In this document: in pieces, positions 14,849-21,871 of the stretch
How positions within the stretch are numbered: position 1 is the stretch's first letter
How the letters are laid out: every line of letters begins with the position of its first letter
Assembly (NCBI GenBank): GCA_050699055.1
Contig: JBOHCT010000038.1
Coordinates: forward strand, 1-24,202
Direction: 5' to 3'
Source: JBOHCT01 sp050699055
GTDB lineage: Bacteria; Actinomycetota; Actinomycetes; Streptosporangiales; JBOHCT01
Length of the DNA stretch: 24,202 nt
Made by a program: the position numbers and the translations under genes
Notes under the pieces: generated by a model
Databases searched by the model: none
What the model saw: only the letters and a program-made list of their open reading frames with translations
What the model was told of the DNA's origin: nothing

Positions 14849-15486
14849 CTGGCTGCCCCCGACGGGTACGTGTCGCTCGGCTCGCGCATGAGCACCCTTC
14901 TTCCCTCCACGCGGTATCCGCGGCGGGCCATCAGCCCTACCGTCTCGACCAGCAGCCCGCGCTCGACTGACTTGATCCGCTCGTGCAGGCGTTCCTCGTC
15001 GTCGTCGGCGAGGACGGGGACCGCGCACTGCGCGACGACGGGGCCGGAGTCGACGTCGACATCGACGAGGTGGACGGTGACCCCGGTGACCTTGGCGCCG
15101 TAGGCGAGCGTGTCGCGCACCGCCCGGGCCCCGGGAAAGGCAGGCAGCAGGGCCGGGTGGGTGTTGACGACACGTCCGCGGAAACGCTCCACGAAACCCT
15201 TCCCGACGATCTTCATGAACCCCGCGAAGACGATGAGGTCCGGCGCGTACGCGCCCACTGTCACGCTGAGCGCCCGGTCCCATGCGGCCCGGTCGGGATG
15301 GTCGGAGAGGCGTACGACGAACGTCTCACAGCCGCCGCCCCGGCCGCGCTCGAGCCCTCGGGCGTCGTCGCGGTCAGAGCCCACGGCGACGATCCGCGCG
15401 CCGTAGCCTGGATCGACGCAGGCGTCGAGCAGAGCCTGGAGGTTGGTCCCCGTGCCGGACACGAGGACGACGAGCCGGGCGGACAG
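14845..15486 (-). CDS. purN: Phosphoribosylglycinamide formyltransferase
   Basis: It formylates GAR to FGAR using 10-formyl-tetrahydrofolate, in purine synthesis. Motifs are SGTGTNLQALLDA at the start, the catalytic NTHPALLPAFPG (Asn, His) and the catalytic Asp in VDSGPVVAQ. The start needs care: the conserved first strand LVVLVSGTGTN begins before the GTG at 15462, and no ATG, GTG or TTG lies in frame just upstream. A CTG at 15484-15486, six bases after GAGGAG, gives a 213-residue protein with the full first strand. The GTG would give 205 residues lacking it. I prefer the CTG. The stop overlaps purH by 4 bases. Confidence 0.9.
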   Translation of the reverse strand: MSARLVVLVSGTGTNLQALLDACVDPGYGARIVAVGSDRDDARGLERGRGGGCETFVVRLSDHPDRAAWDRALSVTVGAYAPDLIVFAGFMKIVGKGFVERFRGRVVNTHPALLPAFPGARAVRDTLAYGAKVTGVTVHLVDVDVDSGPVVAQCAVPVLADDDEERLHERIKSVERGLLVETVGLMARRGYRVEGRRVLMREPSDTYPSGAAR

Positions 15487-15571
15487 GGATGACTCCTCAG
15501 GTGTCGTCGGTCCTGGCCACGATATCCGGACGCCTCAGAGGCCGGCGAGCGCGGCGGTCCGTCCGCGACAC

Positions 15572-15577
15572 TAGGAT
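15572..15577 (+). promoter_or_regulatory. -10 box of small membrane protein gene
   Basis: TAGGAT is followed seven bases later by ATG (15585), the expected transcription start. The gene's GTG lies 14 bases further, behind GGGAGGGAAG. The mRNA would therefore start ATGGGAGGGAAGCAGTGA, which reads as a five-codon open frame whose stop overlaps the GTG. This may be chance or a tiny leader peptide. Confidence 0.45.
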
Positions 15578-15598
15578 CCCGCGCATGGGAGGGAAGCA

Positions 15599-16072
15599 GT
15601 GACGCGACCGGACGACCGGCAGGATGGGCCGGGCGGCCCGGGTATGGACCCGTACGGCCCGCCCGAGCGGTCGCCCTACGGCGGCGATCCGTGGGGCAGG
15701 CCGCCTCGCCCGAAGGCGCCGGTCGACCACGGTGGCCGCAGGGCGGTGATCGCCGGGGTGCCGGGGATCGTCCTGTCCTTCGTGTTCTTTCCGGTCGGTG
15801 CCGCGCTCGACGTGGTCGCGATCGTCACGGGTGCGCGGGCACTGCGCCGGGTCGGGGGCAGCGGCGGCAGGGCACCGGGTGCCGTGGCCGGCATTGTTCT
15901 CGGCGTGATCGGGCTGCTGCTCGCGGCATTCCTCTGTGCTGTGCTCGTGGTGTTCTGGGACGGGGTGAACACCTACCAGCAGTGCATGTCCGGCGCGAAC
16001 ACGATCCAGGCCCAGAACGCGTGCAAGCAGGCGCTGCGTCACGCCTTGGAGCAGCGCCTCGGCAACGGCTAG
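15599..16072 (+). CDS. Small membrane protein, DUF4190-like
   Basis: This 157-residue protein starts at GTG 15599 after a GGGAGGGAAG site. Residues 1-45 are Pro/Gly/Arg/Asp-rich and probably disordered. Two hydrophobic stretches follow, each with Gly-rich turns (about 48-80 and 92-118), the typical shape of DUF4190-type proteins. The C-terminal ~40 residues carry two Cys (YQQCM and NACKQ) that could form a disulphide outside the cell. It is the only plus-strand gene between purN and DUF6350 and is transcribed divergently from purN. No function is known for the family. Confidence 0.75.
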   Translation: MTRPDDRQDGPGGPGMDPYGPPERSPYGGDPWGRPPRPKAPVDHGGRRAVIAGVPGIVLSFVFFPVGAALDVVAIVTGARALRRVGGSGGRAPGAVAGIVLGVIGLLLAAFLCAVLVVFWDGVNTYQQCMSGANTIQAQNACKQALRHALEQRLGNG

Positions 16073-16110
16073 GGCGTGTCCCGAATGTCGCGATGCGCCG
16101 ACGACCGCGG

Positions 16111-17301
16111 TCAGTGTCTGCGTACGAAGCGGACCACCCAGCTCGCGCCGGCGCCGATCAGTCCGATCTCGAGACCGGCCGCCAGTCCGACGAGCCAGGG
16201 GGAGGGCCCGGTGACGGCCAGCCGCTCGCCGCCGAGCGGGCCGCCGGAGAGGGCGGTGAGTACCCCCACAGCCAGCCCGGTGCCCGCTCCGGCCGTGAAC
16301 GCCCACAGCGCCGTCCGCCAGCCGCCGCGGTCGGGACCGATGCGGACGGTGATGGTTCCGTTCGCTATCCCTGCGAGCAGGGGAGCGGCGACCGCGGCGA
16401 GCGAGAGCGCGGGCGGCGATCCTCCCGAAGGGAGGGCCGCGAGGAGCGGGAGTGCTGGCAGGTCGCCGAGAGCCACCCCTCCCGGCGCGACGATCGTGCC
16501 CACGCCGACGGCGAACCCCGGCCCGACCGCGTACGAGACCGCCCACACGATCGCGTTGGGCACATACGTGGCCTGCAGAAGCAGCAGCAGGATGGCCCCC
16601 ATGGGTCCCGGGGCGAGGGCATCCCCAAGGCTACGCGCCTGGTCGAGATGGGTCCCGAGCGAGGCGCCCGCCAACACGGACCCCGCGGCGACGAGCACAG
16701 CCAGCGCCCCTGTCGCGGCCGCGAGCACCGACCGCGCGCGTTCGGGAACCAGCGCGAGCTGTCGTGACCACGACACGACGGCGTGCAGCACGCCGGCCCC
16801 TCCGAAGACGAACGCCGCCACGAAGCAGAACGCGAGCGCGCGTACCGCGGACGGGCGGACGAGCGAGGTCTGGCCCACCTTGGCGAGGGCTGTCGCGACA
16901 AACGCGTATGGCCAGGCGACCGCGAGCGCGGCGAGGAGGACGTGTCGCGGGCGCCGCACGGCACAGCGGCGGGCCAGCCACGTCCCAGCGTGGAACAGGA
17001 GCAGCGCGGGCAGGACGGTCAGCCCGAGAGGGAGGAGGCCGACCCGGCCGCCGGGCACGGCGAAACCCACGTGGTGGGCTATGAGCCAGACCTGCGCGGC
17101 CGTGCGCAACGCTCCGGCGAGGCCGTGCCCGACGTCGGCGTGCGGAGCGGCGGCCCAGCCGATCACGGTGACGATGCTCATGAGGACGAGCCCGATGCCG
17201 GCCGTCCACCCGGCGGCGACGAGGCCGGCGAGGAGGATCCGCCCCGACCTGCGTTCGACGTCGGGGACGGCGGCATCGGGGGGACCGAGCAGAGCCGTCA
17301 C
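16111..17301 (-). CDS. DUF6350 multi-pass membrane protein (PerM-like)
   Basis: This is a protein of about 396 residues with roughly ten hydrophobic helices rich in Ala, Gly, Leu and Val. Position next to sucD and purN, size and pattern (AAGWTAGIGLVLMSIVTVIGW at the start, the conserved APGGVALGDLPALPLLAALP region, a short basic C-terminus) match the DUF6350 family, often annotated cell division protein PerM in actinobacteria. The start is uncertain: GTG 17301 is taken, and GTG 17337 adds 12 residues. Mycobacterial PerM is linked to division and persistence; whether this protein acts the same way is inference. Confidence 0.82.
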   Translation of the reverse strand: MTALLGPPDAAVPDVERRSGRILLAGLVAAGWTAGIGLVLMSIVTVIGWAAAPHADVGHGLAGALRTAAQVWLIAHHVGFAVPGGRVGLLPLGLTVLPALLLFHAGTWLARRCAVRRPRHVLLAALAVAWPYAFVATALAKVGQTSLVRPSAVRALAFCFVAAFVFGGAGVLHAVVSWSRQLALVPERARSVLAAATGALAVLVAAGSVLAGASLGTHLDQARSLGDALAPGPMGAILLLLLQATYVPNAIVWAVSYAVGPGFAVGVGTIVAPGGVALGDLPALPLLAALPSGGSPPALSLAAVAAPLLAGIANGTITVRIGPDRGGWRTALWAFTAGAGTGLAVGVLTALSGGPLGGERLAVTGPSPWLVGLAAGLEIGLIGAGASWVVRFVRRH

Positions 17302-17393
17302 GCGATCATCGTCGCAACGTGCGGGCGGTACGAGCACGCCGACGCGCCGTGGTGCCCCTACACGTCGTCACCGCGGCCGACCCCTCCCTCTTG

Positions 17394-17457
17394 CGCCGAT
17401 CTTGAACTTATCGGGGGGTTACTGACCGGTATGTGGCCGATAATCTCAAGATCGGCG
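17394..17457. repeat. Long inverted repeat between sucD and DUF6350
   Basis: The arms are 17394-17414 and 17437-17457, 21 bases each with 19 pairs and two central mismatches, and the loop is 22 bases. Each arm holds GCCGATCTTGA and TTATCGG. It is AT-richer than its surroundings. It lies 73 bases after the sucD stop and could terminate the sucCD mRNA, but it has no T-run. It could equally be one copy of a dispersed palindromic element. Confidence 0.75.
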
Positions 17458-17529
17458 GGGGCGAGCGCTTCGAGCGCCGGCGGAAGGGGCGGAAAGGAGA
17501 CCGTCGGCGGAGAGCCGGACGCGGGGCGC

Positions 17530-18423
17530 TCAGGTGCCGCTCATGACCTCGCGCATCAGGTTCGCGGTCTGGGTGGGCGTCTTACCGACGTGCACGCCGG
17601 CCTTCTCGAGCGCGTCCTTCTTGGCCGCGGCGGTGCCGGAGCTGCCGGACACGATCGCGCCAGCGTGGCCCATGGTCTTGCCCTCGGGCGCGGTGAAGCC
17701 CGCGATGTAGGCGACGACGGGCTTCGTGATGTGGGCGTCGACGTAGGCCGCCGCGCGTTCCTCGGCGTCGCCGCCGATCTCACCGATGAGGACGACGGCT
17801 TCGGTGTCCGGGTCCTCCTGGAAGGCCTGCAGGCAGTCGATGTGGGTGGTGCCCGGGACGGCGTCACCGCCGATGCCGACGCAGGTCGAGAACCCGACGT
17901 CGCGCAGCTCGTACATCAGCTGGTAGGTCAGCGTGCCGGACCGGGAGACGAGACCGATGCGTCCGGGGGTGGTGATGTCGGCGGGGATGATCCCGGCGTT
18001 GGACCCGCCAGGGGTGGCGATGCCCGGACAGTTCGGGCCGATGATGCGGGTGTGCTCGCCGCGCGTCTGGGAGTAGGCCCAGAACTCCGTGGCGTCGTGG
18101 ACCGGAATGTGCTCGGTGATCGCTACCGCGACCGGGATCCGGGCGTCGACCGCCTCGATGACGGCGTCCTTGGCGAACTTCGCCGGTACGAAGATCACCG
18201 ACACGTCCGCGCCGGTCGCGGCCACCCCCTCGCCGACGGTGTTGAACACGGGGATCGGCTCCCCGCCGTCGCCCGGGTCGAACGACTGTCCGCCCTTGCC
18301 GGGTGTCACCCCGGCCACGATGGTCGTACCCGCGGCCCGCATGCGCGCGGTGTGCCTGGCCCCCTGGGAGCCGGTGATGCCCTGCACCAGGATCCTGCTG
18401 GTCTCGTCCAAGAAGATCGCCAT
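17530..18423 (-). CDS. sucD: Succinyl-CoA ligase (ADP/GDP-forming) alpha subunit
   Basis: This 297-residue protein has the CoA-binding Rossmann start RILVQGITGSQGARHT, GVTPGKGGQ, the IGPNCPGI motif and the phosphorylated active-site His in KTMGHAGAIVSG (H253). With SucC it converts succinyl-CoA to succinate with nucleotide triphosphate formation in the TCA cycle. It lies 59 bp after sucC in the same operon. Length and all motifs are normal. Confidence 0.97.
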   Translation of the reverse strand: MAIFLDETSRILVQGITGSQGARHTARMRAAGTTIVAGVTPGKGGQSFDPGDGGEPIPVFNTVGEGVAATGADVSVIFVPAKFAKDAVIEAVDARIPVAVAITEHIPVHDATEFWAYSQTRGEHTRIIGPNCPGIATPGGSNAGIIPADITTPGRIGLVSRSGTLTYQLMYELRDVGFSTCVGIGGDAVPGTTHIDCLQAFQEDPDTEAVVLIGEIGGDAEERAAAYVDAHITKPVVAYIAGFTAPEGKTMGHAGAIVSGSSGTAAAKKDALEKAGVHVGKTPTQTANLMREVMSGT

Positions 18424-18482
18424 CGCCTAGCCCTCCTGCGCGCACGCGGCCGACTGAGTCACACCGAGCCTGCCGCCGGTCC

Positions 18483-19661
18483 TCACCGGCTCTCCTGCGC
18501 CGCGAGCTCGGCGGCCCGGCGCGCCGCGCCGTCCATCGTCTCCTGCTGCTCGACCAACCGGTGGCCCGCCTTGGCGAGGATGTCCCTGCCCGCGTCGCGG
18601 TTGTTACCGTCGAGCCGGACGACCAGCGGCCGGTCGAGCTGCTCGCCCTTGTCCTCCAGCAGCCCGAGCGCCTGCACGATCCCGTCGGCCACCGCGTCGC
18701 ACTGGGTGATGCCGCCGAACACGTTGACGAACACCACACGCACCGACGGGTCGGACAGGATGATCTCCAGCCCGTCGGCCATCACCTTCGCCGACGCCCC
18801 GCCGCCGATGTCGAGGAAGTTGGCCGGCTTGACCCCGCCGTAGGCCTCGCCCGCGTACGCGACCACGTCCAACGTCGACATCACCAGCCCCGCGCCGTTG
18901 CCGATGATTCCGACCTGTCCGTCGAGTTTGACGTAGTTCAGCCCGCGCTCCTTGGCCCGCGCCTCGATCGAGTCGCCGTCCTCGCCCTCGGCGTACTTCG
19001 CGTGGTCGTGGCGGAACGCCGCGTTGTCGTCGAGGGTGACCTTGGCGTCGAGCGCCAGCACCGCGCCGTCGGAGGTGAGGATCATCGGGTTCACCTCGGT
19101 CAGAGTCGAGTCCTCCTCGGTGAACACCCGCCACAGGGCGGCGATCAACTTACCTGCGCCGTCGAGCGCGGTGTCGGGCAGCTTCGCCGCCGCCGCGATC
19201 TCCCTCCCCTTGGCCGCGTCGACGCCGGTGAGCGGTCCGACCGGGACCTTCGCGACCGCCTCCGGGGCGCTCGCGGCCACCTCCTCGATGTCCACCCCGC
19301 CCTCGCGGGAGGCCATGGCGAGGAACGTCCGGTTCGCGCGGTCCAGCAGGAAGGAGAAGTAGTATTCCTCGGCGATGTCGCTCGCCCGCTCTACCAGGAC
19401 TCTGCCGACCGTGTGGCCCTTGATGTCCATGCCCAGGATCTGCCGGGCCATCTCCTCGGCCCCCGCCGGGTCGTCGGCCAGCTTCACTCCGCCGGCCTTG
19501 CCCCGACCGCCGATGTGGACCTGCGCCTTGACGACCACACGGCCGCCGAGCTCCGCGGCCGCCCGACCCGCCTCCTCAGCGGTCGCCGCCACCCTGCCCT
19601 CCGGCACAGGCACCTCATGCGCGGCGAAGAGCTCCTTCGCCTGATGTTCGAGAAGGTCCAC
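18483..19661 (-). CDS. sucC: Succinyl-CoA ligase (ADP-forming) beta subunit
   Basis: This 392-residue protein starts at GTG 19661, preceded by AAGGACGG. The start MDLLEHQAKELFAAHEVPVP is typical. The ATP-grasp domain shows VVVKAQVHIGGRGKAGGVKL, EVNPMIL and ALDAKVTLDDNA; the C-terminal part shows GNGAGLVMSTLD, NFLDIGGGA and VFVNVFGGITQCD. It supplies the nucleotide-binding site of succinyl-CoA synthetase. A 12-bp perfect inverted repeat sits just upstream of its ribosome-binding site. Confidence 0.97.
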   Translation of the reverse strand: MDLLEHQAKELFAAHEVPVPEGRVAATAEEAGRAAAELGGRVVVKAQVHIGGRGKAGGVKLADDPAGAEEMARQILGMDIKGHTVGRVLVERASDIAEEYYFSFLLDRANRTFLAMASREGGVDIEEVAASAPEAVAKVPVGPLTGVDAAKGREIAAAAKLPDTALDGAGKLIAALWRVFTEEDSTLTEVNPMILTSDGAVLALDAKVTLDDNAAFRHDHAKYAEGEDGDSIEARAKERGLNYVKLDGQVGIIGNGAGLVMSTLDVVAYAGEAYGGVKPANFLDIGGGASAKVMADGLEIILSDPSVRVVFVNVFGGITQCDAVADGIVQALGLLEDKGEQLDRPLVVRLDGNNRDAGRDILAKAGHRLVEQQETMDGAARRAAELAAQESR

Positions 19662-19681
19662 GAGCGTCCGTCCTTACCTAC

Positions 19682-19726
19682 GCGGCAGTCCGCACGTGAG
19701 GGTAGTCCCGACGGGCGGACTGCCGC
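19682..19726. repeat. Perfect 12-bp inverted repeat upstream of sucC
   Basis: GCGGCAGTCCGC (19682-19693) and GCGGACTGCCGC (19715-19726) are exact reverse complements with a 21-base loop. On the sucC strand the stem ends 20 bases before the GTG, next to the ribosome-binding site. It could be an operator, an attenuator hairpin in the leader, or the end of the upstream B12-domain transcript. Confidence 0.7.
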
Positions 19727-19931
19727 CCATCGGGTCCAACCTCGAGGTGCCCGGGTGGACGATCACGAACCCACGGGCGCCCGCGCCGCCGACGATCCGG
19801 ACCCACCTCAGCGATTCAGCACACAGTATGCAGTATCCGTGCGGTCCCCCGCCACATGCGTCGGCCTTGCGGGCACGGAGGCGTACGGCACGCCGGACCT
19901 GAGCAGCCGGTCGCTGTGGTGGTCAGGTGGT

Positions 19932-20342
19932 TTAGACCGCGGCTGTCGCGACGTTGGCCCGGACCCACTCGACGATCTCGCTGGTCGGGGCGCCCGGGGT
20001 GAAGACGCGGGCGACCCCGATCTGCTCCAGCTCGGGAAGGTCGTCGTCTGGAATGATGCCGCCGCCGAACACGACGATGTCGCTCGCGTCGTTCTCCTTG
20101 AGCAGCTCGATCAGGCGGGTGAACAGCGTCATGTGCGCGCCGGAGAGTACGGAGAGGCCGATCGCGTGGGCGTCCTCCTGGATCGCGCTTTCCACGATCT
20201 GCTCGGGGCTTTGGTGCAGGCCGGTGTAGATGACCTCCATGCCGGCGTCGCGCAACGCGCGTGCGACGATCTTCGCCCCACGGTCGTGGCCGTCCAGACC
20301 CGGCTTGGCGACGACGACACGGATCGGAGCGGTGGCGGCCAT
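19932..20342 (-). CDS. Free-standing cobalamin-binding domain protein (methylmalonyl-CoA mutase small-subunit type)
   Basis: This 136-residue protein starts at ATG 20342 after GGGAGGCAAGG; the frame is open upstream but of non-coding character. It has the full B12 'base-off/His-on' signature: D17-G-H19-D-R-G22, S64-V-L66 and FGGGIIP (92-98). RVVVAKPGLDGHDRGAKIVA is very close to the C-terminal domain of methylmalonyl-CoA mutase. No catalytic barrel domain is fused, so it must pair with a separate subunit encoded elsewhere. Candidates are methylmalonyl-CoA, isobutyryl-CoA or ethylmalonyl-CoA type mutases. Proximity to sucCD, whose substrate succinyl-CoA is the product of methylmalonyl-CoA mutase, suggests that reaction. 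Confidence 0.92.
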   Translation of the reverse strand: MAATAPIRVVVAKPGLDGHDRGAKIVARALRDAGMEVIYTGLHQSPEQIVESAIQEDAHAIGLSVLSGAHMTLFTRLIELLKENDASDIVVFGGGIIPDDDLPELEQIGVARVFTPGAPTSEIVEWVRANVATAAV

Positions 20343-20547
20343 GGACCTTGCCTCCCAGCGGTACGAGCCTCTGGGTCGAGGGTATCGCGGTCCGGGACGA
20401 GGCCGGGGTGCCGTGGGACTCACGTACCTTCGCGGTGCAACACGTACGGTCCCCCCACCGATGCACCTAGTAAGAGGTCCGGTGCTCGCTGACGAGAGCG
20501 AGTATCCCTGTCGAAGCGTCATCGCGTCGTGAGAGGAATCCGAGCCA
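20343..20547. promoter_or_regulatory. Divergent intergenic region, B12-domain gene / DUF262 remnant
   Basis: No gene is seen. TACCCT on the minus strand (20379-20384) is a possible -10 for the B12-domain gene. A perfect 6-bp stem (CTCGCT at 20485-20490, AGCGAG at 20497-20502) lies about 45 bases before the DUF262 remnant and may have been part of its promoter region. Confidence 0.3.
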
Positions 20548-21804
20548 GTGAGCGTTGAGAGCTTTGGGATTGAGAAGGAGTTCCTCCATGACCTGCTCCG
20601 TCAGATCGCCGAGGGCGACCTCCAGCTGCCCGAGTTCCAGCGCGGCTGGGTCTGGCCCGTGCGGAACATCGCCGGTCTGCTGGCCTCGATCTCACTCGGC
20701 TATCCGGTCGGCACCCTCATGCTGCTTCGTACGGGCGGCAACGCTCGTTTCAAGGAGACGCCCATCCAAGGGGTCGAGCTCCGGGAGAACGTGCCTGAAG
20801 CCGAGCGTCTGGTGCTCGATGGCCAGCAGCGGCTGACCTCGCTCTACCAGGCGTTGATGTTGGGTCGCCCCGTCCAGGCCCAGGACGGAGCGGCGGCGGC
20901 TGCGGGGCTGGTTCTACGTTGACATGCGTGCCGCCCTCGACCCTGCCAGCGACCGGGCTCGAGCTCGACGAGTACCAGCGATGGGCTCCCAGGGCGGTCG
21001 CTGGCCTGCAGACGGCCGCGCGCTTTCTCCACCGCCAGTATGTCCTCGACGCCAAGTTCCTGCCCTACGGGACGCAGCTCATCCCCCTGGCGGCGATCCT
21101 CGCGGCGCTCGGGGTCGATGCAGAGAGCCACGCCGCGCAGCAGAAGCTGGCCAGATGGTTCTGGGCCGGGGTGTTCGGCGAGCTGTACAGCGGGACCACG
21201 GAGACGCGGTTCGCCCGTGACCTTCCGGAGGTCGTCGCGTGGGTGCGTGGCTCCCGGGGAGGAGCCACGCACGGTTCAGGAGGCGTTGTTCTCTCCCGAC
21301 CGGCTGCTGACCCTACGCACCCGTGTCAGCGCGGCGTACAAGGGCCTGTACATCCTTCTGCTGAAGGAAGGTGCCATCGACTGGCGCACCGGCGACGCGG
21401 TCACGGCCATTACCTACTTCGAGGACGCCATTGACATCCACCACATTTTTCCCCGGAGCTGGTGTCAGAAGTCCGACATCGACCCGAAGACGTACAACTC
21501 GATCATCAACAAGACGCCGCTGTCGGCGCGTACGAACAGAGTGATCGGAGGATGGGCGCCTTCCGACTACAGGTCTCGTCTCGCCAACAGCGCCGGAGTC
21601 GACAGGAAAACTATCGATAAGCACGTGGGTCCCCATTGCATCGATACGGCCCGGTTGTGGTCAGATGACTTCGATGGGTTTGTCCGGGCGCGACAACGTG
21701 CCCTGCTCAACCTCGTCGCGTCGGCCATGGGCAAGCCTGTCGCCAGCGAGGTTACGTCGGTAGGGGCGGAGAGCTTCGACGTGGACGACGCCATCGGCGC
21801 GTAG
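20548..21804 (+). pseudogene. Decayed DUF262/HNH (GmrSD-like) restriction-type gene
   Basis: Four segments of one protein are spread over three frames. Segment 1 (20548 to about 20880) has the DUF262 start: LQLPEFQRGWVWP, SLGYPVGTLMLL and LVLDGQQRLTSLYQAL. Segment 2 (about 20882-20945, next frame) reads RGWFYVDMRAALDP. Segment 3 (about 20955-21255, third frame) reads ELDEYQRWAPR, LPYGTQLIPLAAI and TETRFARDLPEVVAWV. Segment 4 (about 21255-21804, first frame) has TLRTRVSAAYKGLY, the HNH-type motif AIDIHHIFPRSWC and NKTPLSARTNRVIGG. Intact relatives have a long middle region between segments 2 and 3 that is missing here, so a large deletion accompanies the frame changes. Relatives with DUF262 and HNH domains include type IV modification-dependent restriction enzymes. 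The gene is almost certainly inactive. Confidence 0.85.
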
Positions 21805-21871
21805 GAGGATTGGGCAACTGTCTCGGGCGTCGGGGCGCGGGACGAGGTCGGACAACGGATCGGGCAGGGGA

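Noticed and set aside
20343..20547. Possible cobalamin riboswitch upstream of the B12-domain gene
   Set aside because: No B12-box-like sequence was found and the gap is too short and unstructured; only a small 6-bp stem is visible.
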